Source: JAHEJX01 sp041605955 | Lineage (GTDB): Bacteria; Actinomycetota; Acidimicrobiia; Spongiisociales; UBA5794 | Direction: 5' to 3' | Assembly: GCA_041605955.1 (NCBI GenBank) | Contig: JBFIXI010000018.1 | Span: 1-57,646, forward strand | Length of the DNA: 57,646 nt | Part shown: positions 42,160-51,619 of the stretch, in pieces | Position numbering within the stretch: position 1 is the stretch's first letter | How the letters are laid out: every line of letters begins with the position of its first letter | Position numbers and translations under genes: made by a program | Notes under the pieces: generated by a model | What the model saw: the letters and a program-made list of their open reading frames with translations, nothing else | Databases searched by the model: none | What the model was told of the DNA's origin: nothing

Positions 42160-42941
42160 GACAACCACCGCTTGCGCCGCTTGTAGTGCTTGACGTCTCT
42201 GAACGACTTACGCTCCCCGGTGCCGTGCAATCCCAGGTAGAACTCCTGGACGTCCTCGTCGTTGAGCAACTTCTCCGGATCGCCGTCCATGACGACCTTG
42301 CCGGTCTCCAGGATGTAGCCGTAGTCGGCAATCGACAGCGCCATGTTGGCGTTCTGCTCGATCAGCAGTACGCCCACGCCGCCGTTGTTGATATCTACGA
42401 TGATCCCCTTGATCTGCTGCACGAGCTTGGGCGCCAGCCCCAACGACGGCTCGTCGAGGATCAGCAGCTTGGGGTCGGCCATCAGCGCCCGGCCGATGGC
42501 GAGCATCTGTTGTTCGCCCCCCGATAGATAGCCGGCGGTGTCCTTGCGGCGCTTCGCCAGCGCGGGGAACATGTCGTACACCTTGTCGTAGGCGGCTTTG
42601 CCGGTTCCCTTCACCGTGAACGCGCCCGTGCGCAGGTTCTCGTCCACGGTCATCTCGCCAAATACCCGACGCCCCTCCATCACCTGGGTGATGCCGGACT
42701 TGACGATGTCGGCCGGGTCCATCTTGTCGATTCGCTCTCCCCCGAAGGTGATCTCGCCCTTGGTGATGTCCCCTTCGTGGACGTCGAGGAGACCGGTGAC
42801 GGCGCGAATCGTGGTCGTCTTACCGGCGCCGTTGGCGCCGAGCAGGGCCACGACCTTGCCCTCCGGGACCGCGATCGACAGGCCCCGCAGCACCAAGACG
42901 ACGTCGTTGTAGACGACCTCGAGATTGGACACTTCGAGCAT
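42156..42941 (-). CDS. livF: LIV-type ABC transporter ATP-binding protein LivF
   Basis: A 261-residue ATPase paired with LivG. Walker A is LLGANGAGKTTTIRAVTG, the signature is GYLSGGEQQMLAIGRAL, Walker B is KLLILDEPSLGLAP, and LLIEQNANMALSIAD holds the switch His replaced by Gln-Asn context typical of LivF. It ends in a basic tail (KHYKRRKRWLS). It is separated from the binding-protein gene by a 12-bp hairpin (42,965-42,995) and has GGAGGAG before ATG 42,941. Confidence 0.92.
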   Translation of the reverse strand: MLEVSNLEVVYNDVVLVLRGLSIAVPEGKVVALLGANGAGKTTTIRAVTGLLDVHEGDITKGEITFGGERIDKMDPADIVKSGITQVMEGRRVFGEMTVDENLRTGAFTVKGTGKAAYDKVYDMFPALAKRRKDTAGYLSGGEQQMLAIGRALMADPKLLILDEPSLGLAPKLVQQIKGIIVDINNGGVGVLLIEQNANMALSIADYGYILETGKVVMDGDPEKLLNDEDVQEFYLGLHGTGERKSFRDVKHYKRRKRWLS

Positions 42942-42964
42942 GCGCCGGGCTCCTCCCTATCTCA

Positions 42965-42995
42965 GATCCCGGGGGGCCGACAGCCCCCCGGGATC
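42965..42995 (-). promoter_or_regulatory. intra-operon hairpin between binding-protein and ATPase genes
   Basis: A 12-bp perfect stem (gatcccgggggg / ccccccgggatc) with a short loop lies 13 nt after the SBP stop and 24 nt before livF. There is no T-tract. By analogy with such hairpins after binding-protein genes in other ABC operons, it probably stabilises the upstream mRNA or partly stops transcription, so that more binding protein than ATPase is made. Confidence 0.7.
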
Positions 42996-43008
42996 CGGGT
43001 TGTGTTGG

Positions 43009-44478
43009 CTAGCCAGAGATCCGGTTGCCCTCCTCCTGTGTCCAGCATGCGCCGGTGAAGTTGAAGTTCTCCGCCAGCGGCATCACGAAGGGGCCGTCAA
43101 CGAGCTCGGAACCGGTCGTTCCCAGACCGTCCTCCAGCTTCTGGTCCATACCACCGGCGGCCAGATACGCCTGCACGTTGGGCTTGTACATGTACAGCTC
43201 GCGCACGACGTAGTCGTCGGGACTGCCCTGATAGTTGAAGTCGGGCCCGGCCCCATCCATCACGATGGTGTCGATCGTGTTGGCGGCGTCGATCACGCCC
43301 TGGCGGGTCATGTCACCGTTGGCGGCGGCCTGGCGCAGAATCTGCTCCATAGCGCGCGCTTCGGTCCATCCGAGGATGAAGGCATCGGAGGGTCGCCGGT
43401 CCGGATAGCGAGCCGTCAGCACTTCGGACACCTGGGCCATACCCGGCACGTCCGTCCCCCACGACACCGCATAGTTGGGCTGCCAGAAGAGGCCGGTGAG
43501 CGCCTCCGCCAGCGCGCTGTCGAGCAGCCGGAAGTCGTAGCTGGGCACCGATCCTGTCCACTGCGCCGTGGTCAAGCCGCCCTGGAGGGCGCCGCCCATG
43601 ATGACGGCGGTCTCACTCGGGGCGCTGGTGAGCCACACGATGTCGGGCTGGGCGGCCACGATTCCGGTGATGACCGGCGTGGCGTCGGCGGCCGTGTACT
43701 CCGCCGGGTTGGAGCGCACGATGAGGCCTTCACCGTCGTACTTGATCTCCAGGCCGAGCTGCTGGGCGGCGTACTTGACGCCGGCGGCGGCGTCCTGTCC
43801 GTAGTCACCCGCGCGGGTGGCAATCGCCAGACTAGGCAGAGCGCCGTCGTTGTCCGCCTTGAACCTCTCGACCAGCCACTCCATGACGTTCATGCCCTCG
43901 AGGCAGTAGTTGGTCCCGAGCTCGAACGTGATTCCCTGGTCGAACTCGGGATCGGCCCAGCCGGAGTACCAGCTGAGCGGGATCGCCAGCACGTTGTCTT
44001 CCTGGAGCTGGCTCAAGATCGACGCGGTGTGCGGAGATCCAGTCGAGTTCGAGAAGGCGACGACCTGGTCGACGATCTTCGTGTATTTCTCACCGTGGGT
44101 AGCCACGTTGTAGACCGTGTCCTCGATGACCGGCACGACCGTGCGACCGGCAATACCGCCGCCGGCGTTCACGACGTCCTCCCAGTAAGCAACCTGGGCG
44201 TCGACGATGTCGACCGTCAGACCCGAGAACGGGCCAGACAAGTCTGCCAGCAGACCCACGAAGATCTCGTCATCCGTGACCCCGATGTCGGTCATGATGT
44301 CGTCCGCCGGAGGCGCCACCGTGGTCGTAGGCGCCGCCGTCGTCGGAGCGGCGGTAGTGGTTGGTGCCGCGGTCGTCGCCGGGGCGGCGGTCGTCGTGTC
44401 GTCGGTCGAGTCGCCACACGCAGTGGCGACCAAAGCGAGCACGAAACCGACCACGATCAGTTTCTTCTTGAGGCTCAT
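43009..44478 (-). CDS. LIV-type ABC transporter substrate-binding lipoprotein
   Basis: A 489-residue periplasmic-binding-type lipoprotein. The signal ends LALVATACGDSTDD (lipidated Cys near residue 21) and leads to a Thr/Ala/Pro linker. The receptor-ligand-binding (Peripla_BP_6) fold follows, from IMTDIGVTDDEIFVGLLADL through GGIAGRTVVPVIEDTVYN to WTEARAMEQILRQA. The ligand cannot be read from sequence. With PaaH/J/N and an acyl-CoA ligase in the same operon, an aromatic or other carboxylate is likely and branched-chain amino acids less so. GAGGA precedes ATG 44,478. Confidence 0.88.
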   Translation of the reverse strand: MSLKKKLIVVGFVLALVATACGDSTDDTTTAAPATTAAPTTTAAPTTAAPTTTVAPPADDIMTDIGVTDDEIFVGLLADLSGPFSGLTVDIVDAQVAYWEDVVNAGGGIAGRTVVPVIEDTVYNVATHGEKYTKIVDQVVAFSNSTGSPHTASILSQLQEDNVLAIPLSWYSGWADPEFDQGITFELGTNYCLEGMNVMEWLVERFKADNDGALPSLAIATRAGDYGQDAAAGVKYAAQQLGLEIKYDGEGLIVRSNPAEYTAADATPVITGIVAAQPDIVWLTSAPSETAVIMGGALQGGLTTAQWTGSVPSYDFRLLDSALAEALTGLFWQPNYAVSWGTDVPGMAQVSEVLTARYPDRRPSDAFILGWTEARAMEQILRQAAANGDMTRQGVIDAANTIDTIVMDGAGPDFNYQGSPDDYVVRELYMYKPNVQAYLAAGGMDQKLEDGLGTTGSELVDGPFVMPLAENFNFTGACWTQEEGNRISG

Positions 44479-44557
44479 TGCGTCCTCTATTCCTTTCGTT
44501 TGTCGTCGCCTCCTCCGACCCGGCCGGCCGGCGAGGCTCCCTTTGTGCGGCCCTTAC

Positions 44558-45790
44558 TCAGTAAGTGAAGGGCCAACCCTTCCAGTAGTTGCGTATCCGA
44601 AGCCAGATCCCGTACAGCCCGAGAGGCTCGAATATCAGGAAAGCCGCGATCAGCAGCCCGTACAAGATCGTGTTGGCCTGGAAGATACTCAAACCGGGCC
44701 CTTGTGCGGCAAGGGAGAGGATTCCAAAGTCACCCTCCCCGGTTTTGATGATCAGGTCGGCCAATGGGGCCAGCCACGTCTCACCGACTATCTGTTCCTC
44801 CAGGAATCCCGTGAAGTTCTCCACCAGCCGCGGCAGTAGCTGGACGAAGAGCGTCCCCAGGACTACACCGATCGTGGTGCCGGCGCCGCCGATCAAGATG
44901 ATGGCGATGAACTGCACCGATAGAAACAGGTTCCACTGCTCGGGCGGTAGGAAGCCCAGGAAAGTGGCGTACAGCGCCCCGGCCACGCCGGCGTAGAACG
45001 AGGAGATCGCGAACGCCTGGGTCTTGGCCTTCGCTTCGTGGACCCCCATGATCTCTGCTGCCACATCGCGGTCCCGAATGGCGGCAAAGGCGCGCCCGAT
45101 CCGGGTGCGGGCCAAGTTCTTGGAAAGCAACAGGAAGAGTCCGGCCACCACGAGCATGAAGATGAATGCCTTGCCTTCGTGGGGGAGGAAGACTCCAAAC
45201 CACTCCCCGTCGGTCGACAAGTCAAGCGCTGGGCCGTCGATGTCCCACAGAGCCAGCTGGAACGGCCCCCATTCTCGGCCCAGCTCCGGGATGCCGCTCA
45301 CCTGGTTCCAGTTACGGAAGACGTGCTGGCCGATGAACACCAGGCCCAGGGTGACGATCGCCAGGTACAGCCCGCGCACACGCACCGCCGTCGGGGCGAT
45401 GACGATGCCGAGAATGGCGGCGACTAGGCCGCCGGCGATGGCTCCGAGCCACATCGGCAACTCGAGCCCCCATAGCGCCTCGGTGGGATGGCCGCTGACC
45501 GCGGCGGCGGTATAGGCACCGACTCCCATGAAGAAGGCATGGCCCAGCGACACCTGGCCGGCCATCCCGGTGACGATGTTGAGGCCGGCTGCTCCAACCA
45601 TGAAGATGAGCGCGATCACGAGTATCTGCAACCATCCCGGGCTGGCCAGGAACTTGAGCCCAGGCACCACCCCGACCGGGATGCTCAGCGCTAGCAGGGC
45701 ACCGATCGTCAGGATCACCTTTTGTGCCATGGTCGGGAACAGCGACTGCTCCGACTCGTAGTCGACGTGGAGGAGTGGCCGTCCCCTCAT
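44558..45790 (-). CDS. livM: LIV-type ABC transporter permease LivM
   Basis: About 410 residues from ATG 45,790 (ATG 45,730 is an alternative; neither has a clear ribosome binding site). It has eight or more TM helices and the family segment GLNIVTGMAGQVSLGHAFFMGVGAYTAA near residue 60-90 of the mature frame. The cytoplasmic loop for ATPase docking contains GRAFAAIRDRDVAAEIMGVHEAKAKTQAF, as in all LivM. It lies 19 nt after livH and before the binding-protein gene. Confidence 0.9.
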   Translation of the reverse strand: MRGRPLLHVDYESEQSLFPTMAQKVILTIGALLALSIPVGVVPGLKFLASPGWLQILVIALIFMVGAAGLNIVTGMAGQVSLGHAFFMGVGAYTAAAVSGHPTEALWGLELPMWLGAIAGGLVAAILGIVIAPTAVRVRGLYLAIVTLGLVFIGQHVFRNWNQVSGIPELGREWGPFQLALWDIDGPALDLSTDGEWFGVFLPHEGKAFIFMLVVAGLFLLLSKNLARTRIGRAFAAIRDRDVAAEIMGVHEAKAKTQAFAISSFYAGVAGALYATFLGFLPPEQWNLFLSVQFIAIILIGGAGTTIGVVLGTLFVQLLPRLVENFTGFLEEQIVGETWLAPLADLIIKTGEGDFGILSLAAQGPGLSIFQANTILYGLLIAAFLIFEPLGLYGIWLRIRNYWKGWPFTY

Positions 45791-45809
45791 GCGGTACGCG
45801 CTCGCTGCT

Positions 45810-46790
45810 TCATACCCGGCGGATCTCCTCGGTGCCGAACAAGCCGTAGGGGCGCACCAACAGGAACGCCAGCATGAGCAGATAGGGGATGAGGCCGGTG
45901 AATCCAAGGCCAAGCGTGCCCGAGGCCCCGGCCAGGTAGTGGCCGATGAGGATCTCGGAGACCCCGATGACGAAGCCCCCTACCACCGCGCCCATGATCG
46001 AGTCGAGCCCTCCGATGATGATGGCGGGGAATGCCCGCAAGGCGAAGAAGGCGGTGCCCCCGGTGACGCCGAACCCACGCGGCGAGATGCTGGCGAAAAT
46101 CCCCCCGATCGCCGCCAGCACTGCGCCCAGCGCCCACGCCAGAGCGAAGATGCGCCCTGCCGAGATGCCCTGGGCCATGGCCGCTTCCTGATCGAAGGCG
46201 GTCGCCCGCATCGCCACCCCGATCCGCGTGCGGAAGAAGAGCACGAGCGCCACGACGACGATGACCACCGTGACGATGGCGGCCAGGAACACGTGAGGAA
46301 TGATGATCCCACCGACGTTGGAGAGGCTGAGGATGCCCCAGGGGCTGCCCAGGTCCACGTTCCCGCCTTGGCCGAGCAGATCATCGATGAACGTGCGCAG
46401 GATGATGTCGATGCCGATCGTGATCATGGCGATGGAGAAGAGCGGTTGACCGATCATCGGCCGGATGAAGATCCGCTCGATCAGCATGCCAACGACCGAC
46501 GCCGCCAAGACAGCTACCAGCGCCGAGATGATGAACCGCAGGGTGTGGGGCAGACCTTCGAAGTAGCGTCCCGGCCAGTTGGCGATGGTCACGAAATAGG
46601 CCACCAAATAAGCACCGACGGCGGCTATGGCGCCATGGGCGAAGCTCAACACCTGGGTGGATTTGAAGATGATGACGAAACCGAGGGCCAGAATGGCGTA
46701 GATTGAGCCCAGCGCCAGGCCGTCGATCAGCTTCGTGAGGAAGGTGTCGAGCGAGCTGGCCTGGGCGAGCAGGGCGCCGAACGGCGTCAT
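45810..46790 (-). CDS. livH: LIV-type ABC transporter permease LivH
   Basis: A 326-residue permease with about eight TM helices. It shows the family opening LIDGLALGSIYAILALGFVIIFKS and the docking loop TRIGVAMRATAFDQEAAMAQGIS. ATG 46,790 overlaps the stop of the acyl-CoA ligase gene by 4 nt (ATGA), tying import to CoA activation. Confidence 0.92.
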   Translation of the reverse strand: MTPFGALLAQASSLDTFLTKLIDGLALGSIYAILALGFVIIFKSTQVLSFAHGAIAAVGAYLVAYFVTIANWPGRYFEGLPHTLRFIISALVAVLAASVVGMLIERIFIRPMIGQPLFSIAMITIGIDIILRTFIDDLLGQGGNVDLGSPWGILSLSNVGGIIIPHVFLAAIVTVVIVVVALVLFFRTRIGVAMRATAFDQEAAMAQGISAGRIFALAWALGAVLAAIGGIFASISPRGFGVTGGTAFFALRAFPAIIIGGLDSIMGAVVGGFVIGVSEILIGHYLAGASGTLGLGFTGLIPYLLMLAFLLVRPYGLFGTEEIRRV

Positions 46791-48661
46791 CGATACATCG
46801 ACTCCACCAGGTCGCCGAACATGTCGGCCATCGAGGAGCGCTTCAGCTTCTGAGTGGCAGTCAGTTCGCCGTCTTCGTGGTCGAGCTCCTTGGGGATCAT
46901 CCTGAACTTCTTGATCTGCTCGACGGTGGCGAACTTCTTGTTGGTCTCGTTGACGATCTCCTGCACCTTCTCGAGCACCTCGGGCTTCTCGCTCAGATCG
47001 CGATAGGTAGTGAATGGGATGCCCTGCCGGGTCGCCCAGTCACCAACTGTGTCGAGTTCGATGCCGACCAGCGCCGTGCAGTACTTGCGGCCGTCTCCAA
47101 TCACCATGGCCTCTTTGATGTATGGCGATGCCTTCAGGCTGTTCTCGATCTCGGAAGGCGAGATGTTCTTGCCTCCGGAGGTGATGATGATGTCCTTCAT
47201 CCGGTCGACGATCTTGACGTGGGTGCCGTCCACCCACTCCCCCACGTCGCCCGTCTTCAGCCAGCCGTCTTCGGTGAAGGTCTCCGCCGTCTGCTCGGGC
47301 TTGTTCCAGTAGCCCTTGAATACCCCGGGGTGTTGGGTTTGGATCTCGCCCGTCTCCTCGGCGATGCGGAAACCGATGTCGGGATAGGGCTCACCGACGG
47401 TGCCCAATTTCACCCGGCCCACGAAGTTGCACGTGGCCACGGCGACGTTCTCGGTCATGCCGTAAAGCTCGAACACCGGAATGCCCAGGCCCATGAAGAA
47501 CTGCAGCACTTCAGGAGCGATCGGCGCCGCCCCCGACGCCGTCCACCGCGCCCGACGCAACCCGATGCGCTCCTTGAGGGCCCTGAAGAACAGCGGGTTG
47601 CCCACCCAGTACGCCAGCCGGCTGAGGAAAGTGTGGTCGCCGCCGTTGGCCACCCGCACCTTGCCGATGTAGTTGGCCAGACCGAGACCCAGCTTGGTCA
47701 CCTGCCGCTTGAACCAGGTGGCATCGGAGAGCTTGATCATCGCGCCGGCATGGATGCGCTCCCAGATGCGAGGCACGGCGAAGAACAGGGTCGGTTGCAC
47801 CTCACGTAGGTTGAGCTGAACCGTCTCGATGGCCTCGGCGAAGTTGAGCACAACTCCGGTCCCGACCATCGTCCACGTCGAGAAGATGCGCTCGGCCACG
47901 TGGCACAGTGGCAGGTAAGTCAGGATTTGGTCCGACGGATTGGGCTTGATGTTGCCGGGAATGCGGCCGTCGGAGTTGACGACCTTGTCGATGGCGAAGT
48001 CCGCATTGGCGTTGGTGAGCATCGCCCCCTTGGGGGGGCCGGTGGTGCCCGAGGTGTACACCAGAGTCATCACGTCGTCGGCGGTCGCTTCCGCCATCAA
48101 CGCCTCGACCGCCCCCGGATGAGCCGCCCGATGCTCGGCTCCGAGCGCCATGAAGTCGTCCCACCCCATCAGTCGGGAATCGTCGTACTTGCGGACTCCG
48201 CGCGGCTCGAGATAGATGATGGTGCGCACGTGCGGAAAGCGCTCTGGAGGCAACTCGAGGACCTTGTCGACCTGCTCTTGATCCTCGGCGAGGTGCACCT
48301 TGGCGCCGGAGTCATTCAGCAGATACTCGACCTCGGCGGTGGGGTTGGTCGGGTACAGGCCGGTCGATATCGCGCGAATCGCCACCGATGCCAGGTCGAG
48401 GATCACCCATTCGGGCCGGTCCTCGGCGTGGATCGAGACGACGTCCTGGACTTCTACGTCCAGGGCGAGCAGTCCATGGGCGGCGGTCAGGACCTCGTCC
48501 CAAACGCGATCCCAGGTCCACTCCTGCCATATGCCGTAGTCCTTCTCGCGCATCGCGACCGTGTCGGGCATACGTTGCGCCCAATCGCGCACGCGGGCGG
48601 CCACGGTGAGATGACCGGCGGGCGCGCCGGCCGGCGTGACCTGATCCAACGTCGCCGTCAT
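46787..48661 (-). CDS. AMP-forming acyl-CoA synthetase (FadD15-like)
   Basis: A 624-residue long-chain-acyl-CoA-synthetase-type ligase that activates a carboxylic acid with ATP and CoA. The AMP-binding P-loop is LVYTSGTTGPPKGAMLT near residue 200-216. The motif YGMTENVAVATCN and the hinge region IVDRMKDIIITSGGKNISPSEIEN are intact. The large size and the N-terminal layout match long-chain ligases, not PaaK. In this operon the substrate could be a fatty or aryl-alkanoic acid brought in by the ABC importer. AGGAGAGGC precedes ATG 48,661. Confidence 0.88.
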   Translation of the reverse strand: MTATLDQVTPAGAPAGHLTVAARVRDWAQRMPDTVAMREKDYGIWQEWTWDRVWDEVLTAAHGLLALDVEVQDVVSIHAEDRPEWVILDLASVAIRAISTGLYPTNPTAEVEYLLNDSGAKVHLAEDQEQVDKVLELPPERFPHVRTIIYLEPRGVRKYDDSRLMGWDDFMALGAEHRAAHPGAVEALMAEATADDVMTLVYTSGTTGPPKGAMLTNANADFAIDKVVNSDGRIPGNIKPNPSDQILTYLPLCHVAERIFSTWTMVGTGVVLNFAEAIETVQLNLREVQPTLFFAVPRIWERIHAGAMIKLSDATWFKRQVTKLGLGLANYIGKVRVANGGDHTFLSRLAYWVGNPLFFRALKERIGLRRARWTASGAAPIAPEVLQFFMGLGIPVFELYGMTENVAVATCNFVGRVKLGTVGEPYPDIGFRIAEETGEIQTQHPGVFKGYWNKPEQTAETFTEDGWLKTGDVGEWVDGTHVKIVDRMKDIIITSGGKNISPSEIENSLKASPYIKEAMVIGDGRKYCTALVGIELDTVGDWATRQGIPFTTYRDLSEKPEVLEKVQEIVNETNKKFATVEQIKKFRMIPKELDHEDGELTATQKLKRSSMADMFGDLVESMYR

Positions 48662-48746
48662 GCCTCTCCTCCTATGCAGCCCTCGAAGTCGTCACCTTAG
48701 ATTCGCGACCTCGTTGATTTCACACCGATTACGACTCTTCCGGCTC

Positions 48747-50405
48747 CTATGCCGGTTTCCGCACTCCGACCAGACGGAATCGTTTGGCGACGAACGCCGG
48801 ATCCGTGAGCGAAGCGTTGCCGGCGGGATTGGCGCCGGTGACGTGAAAATCGCTGAACGCAGCCGACTGGTTCACGAACAAGCCGCCGGTCAGATTGAAC
48901 GCGACGGCGACCCCCGCCTCGACCGCAGCATCCTCCGCGGCGTCCTGGACGCTGGGGTCGGTGGCGTAGACCAGCCACGTTATGGCCCCGCGGCGCGCTG
49001 CCGATTCGGTGGCCAGCGCCAGCGACTCCTTGGTGGATTCGGTGCCCACCACGAAGATCACCGGACCGAACACCTCCTGCATGTAGACGTCCTTGGCGGC
49101 GCCGTCGACGGCTACGACCAGCGGGGTCCGAACAGTGGCCGTCGGGTACTGCGGGTTCTTGATCTCGCGGCTCTCGAGTATCACATCGAGCCCGTCCACT
49201 ACGGAGTCCATGCGCTGCAAGGTTGCCTCGCTCTTGATGGCGCCGAGGATGTCGCTGGCGCGGTCGTCATCGGCGAGAATCCCATCGATCGCCGCCGCGA
49301 AGCCCTTGACCACCTCGTCATAGGACACCTGCTCGCCGGCAACCCTGACGCCGTCGCGGGGCACGTAGACGTTCTGCGGAGTGGTGCACATCTGACCGGC
49401 GTACATCGTCATCGACACCGATAGGTTGCGAAAGACGCCCTTGAGGTCTTCAGCAGAGTCGAGGATGACCGAGTTGACTCCCGCCTTCTCGGTGAAGACT
49501 TCGGCCTGGGTGACGTTGGCTTCGAGCCAGTCACCGAATGCCGATCCTCCCGTGTAGTCGACCAGCTTCACGCGGGGGTCCATGACCAATTCCTCAGCGA
49601 TCGGCGCATCGAGAGTGTCGACCGCCAGCTGCACCACGTTGGGATCCAACCCGGCGTCGGCTAGCACCCCGCGGGCGCACTCGACGAAGAGCGCCAGCGG
49701 CAGAATCGTCGCCGGGTGGGGTTTCACGATTACCGGATTGCCGGTGGCCAAGCTGGCGAAGATGCCCGGATACCCGTTCCACGTGGGGAACGTCGAAACA
49801 CCAATCGTCACCGCGATGCCGGCCGGGCGTACCCGCCAAGTCTTGTGGACCACCAACGGGTCCCGCTTGCCCTGCGGCTTCTCCCACACCATGTGCTTGG
49901 GGAGCATGGTCTGCGCTTCGTGAGCGTAAGCGACCGCTTCGAGGCCACGATCGAGAGCATGCGGGCCGCCCGCCTGGAAGGCCATGAGGAAGGACTGCCC
50001 GGTGGTCTGCATCACCGCATGAGCCATCTCGAATGGATTGGCCGCCAGCCGGTGGAGGATCTCCAGACAGACCCCGATACGCTGCTTGACGGGGACCCGA
50101 CCCCACTCGGTGCCGGCCTTCTCGGCAGCGGCCAGCAACGTGGCCACAGAGGCGACCGGATAGGAGACTCCCAGCTCGCGTCCGTATGGCGACACCTCGT
50201 CTCCAGCCGACCAGCTCTCGGCCGTCTGGTCGAGTGCGAAGCGCTTGCCGAGCCGCCCCTCGAAGGCGGCCTCGCCGTCCTGGGGAGCTTGTTCCCCATA
50301 TGCCCGCGGGCTCTCCGGGTACGGACTCCAGTACTCCCTGCTGGCGATCGCCTGCCGCGCCTTCTTCAGGGTGTCGCTGTGCGTTTTGTAGAAATCCTCT
50401 GGCAT
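48747..50405 (-). CDS. aldehyde dehydrogenase of the PaaN type
   Basis: A 552-residue ALDH-fold protein of the actinobacterial PaaN class, which lacks the enoyl-CoA hydratase domain of PaaZ. The catalytic Cys is Cys340 (YAGQMCTTPQNVYVP) and the general base Glu306 (FTEKAGVNSV). The N-terminal THSDTLKKARQAIASREYWS is a PaaN mark. In phenylacetate breakdown, the ring-opened aldehyde is oxidised by such an enzyme. GAGGAGAG lies before ATG 50,405. An 85-bp gap follows before the ligase gene. Confidence 0.85.
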   Translation of the reverse strand: MPEDFYKTHSDTLKKARQAIASREYWSPYPESPRAYGEQAPQDGEAAFEGRLGKRFALDQTAESWSAGDEVSPYGRELGVSYPVASVATLLAAAEKAGTEWGRVPVKQRIGVCLEILHRLAANPFEMAHAVMQTTGQSFLMAFQAGGPHALDRGLEAVAYAHEAQTMLPKHMVWEKPQGKRDPLVVHKTWRVRPAGIAVTIGVSTFPTWNGYPGIFASLATGNPVIVKPHPATILPLALFVECARGVLADAGLDPNVVQLAVDTLDAPIAEELVMDPRVKLVDYTGGSAFGDWLEANVTQAEVFTEKAGVNSVILDSAEDLKGVFRNLSVSMTMYAGQMCTTPQNVYVPRDGVRVAGEQVSYDEVVKGFAAAIDGILADDDRASDILGAIKSEATLQRMDSVVDGLDVILESREIKNPQYPTATVRTPLVVAVDGAAKDVYMQEVFGPVIFVVGTESTKESLALATESAARRGAITWLVYATDPSVQDAAEDAAVEAGVAVAFNLTGGLFVNQSAAFSDFHVTGANPAGNASLTDPAFVAKRFRLVGVRKPA

Positions 50406-50413
50406 TGCTCTCC

Positions 50414-51619
50414 TCAGACCTGGTTACTCAGCAGCATGGCGATGCCTTGACCGACGCCGATACACATCGTGGCCACTGCGTAACTCTCATTTCGTTGATT
50501 CATCTCGATCGCCGCCGTCTGGACGAGGCGGGCTCCACTCATGCCGAGCGGATGGCCCAGCGCAATAGCGCCGCCGTTGGGATTGACGTGCTCGGCGTCG
50601 TCCGGAAGCCCCAACTGGCGAAGCACAGCCAGCGCTTGCGAGGCGAACGCTTCGTTCAGCTCGACGATGCCGACGTCGCCGAGACGCACCCCGGTGCGGG
50701 CCAACAGCTTCTGCGTCGCCGGCGCCGGGCCGATCCCCATGATTCGCGGCGGCACTCCGACGGTCGCCATCGCCTGGATGCGGGCCAGCGGGCGAAGCGA
50801 GTACTGCGCTACCGCATCGGCGGAGGCGACCAGCGCCGCCGCCGCCCCGTCGTTGATACCGGACGCATTGCCGGCGGTGACGGTGCCCCCAGGCGACAGC
50901 GGCCGCAGCGCAGCCAGCTTCTCGAGGGTTGTGTCCGGCCGGGGATGCTCGTCCAAGTCGACCAGGACCGGCTCACCGCGTCGCTGCGGGACTGCGACCG
51001 CTGTGATCTCTCCGGCGAGCCGGCCCGACTTCGTGGCGGCCACTGCCCTCTCGTGGCTGCGGAGCGCGAAGGCGTCTTGGTCCTCTCGAGAGACGGCAAA
51101 CTCGTCGGCGACGTTCTGCGCGGTCTGGTACATCTCGTCGCGGCCGAATCGCTCCTCCAATGCCGGGTTGACGAATCGCCAGCCGATGGTGGTGTCGTAC
51201 ATCTCGCTGCTGCGGGAGAACGCTGTGTCCGCCTTGGGCATCACCTTGGGGGCCCGCGACATCGACTCGACGCCGCCGGCAATGACGAGATCCGCCTCGC
51301 CGGTCTTGATGGCTCGTGCCGCCTGGCCGATCGCCTCCATGCCGCTGCCGCACAACCGGTTGATGGTGGCGCCGGGCACGTCGACCGACAGCCCGGCCAA
51401 CAGCAGCGCCATACGGGCCACGTTGCGATTGTCCTCGCCGGCCTGATTGGCGGCACCGAGGAGCACATCGTCGGTGCGATCCCAGTCGACGTTGGGGTGG
51501 CGGGCTACCAGCTGGCGAATGGCGTGGGCAGCGAGGTCATCGGGCCGGACTGCCGCCAGCGCTCCGCCGTAGCGCCCAATCGGGGTGCGCACTGCGTCGC
51601 ACAGGTAGGCGTGGGTCAT
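50414..51619 (-). CDS. beta-ketoadipyl-CoA/acetyl-CoA C-acyltransferase (PaaJ/PcaF type)
   Basis: A 401-residue thiolase that cleaves a 3-oxoacyl-CoA to a shortened acyl-CoA and acetyl-CoA. The acyl-accepting Cys90 lies in NRLCGSGMEAIGQ. The C-terminal bases are in NPNGGAIALGHPLGMSGARL and the Cys in MCIGVGQGIAML. It starts with VRTPIGRYGGALAAVRPDDL, which is typical of the PaaJ/PcaF group. ATG 51,619 overlaps the PaaH stop by ATGA. With PaaH it would complete 3-hydroxyadipyl-CoA breakdown to succinyl-CoA and acetyl-CoA. Confidence 0.87.
   Translation of the reverse strand: MTHAYLCDAVRTPIGRYGGALAAVRPDDLAAHAIRQLVARHPNVDWDRTDDVLLGAANQAGEDNRNVARMALLLAGLSVDVPGATINRLCGSGMEAIGQAARAIKTGEADLVIAGGVESMSRAPKVMPKADTAFSRSSEMYDTTIGWRFVNPALEERFGRDEMYQTAQNVADEFAVSREDQDAFALRSHERAVAATKSGRLAGEITAVAVPQRRGEPVLVDLDEHPRPDTTLEKLAALRPLSPGGTVTAGNASGINDGAAAALVASADAVAQYSLRPLARIQAMATVGVPPRIMGIGPAPATQKLLARTGVRLGDVGIVELNEAFASQALAVLRQLGLPDDAEHVNPNGGAIALGHPLGMSGARLVQTAAIEMNQRNESYAVATMCIGVGQGIAMLLSNQV

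Noticed and set aside
45789..46706. 305-codon plus-strand frame over livH
   Set aside because: It mirrors the LivH gene, is Asp/Arg/His-rich and has no domain.
46787..48661. Phenylacetate-CoA ligase PaaK
   Set aside because: Length (624 residues) and layout match long-chain acyl-CoA synthetases, while PaaK is about 430 residues.
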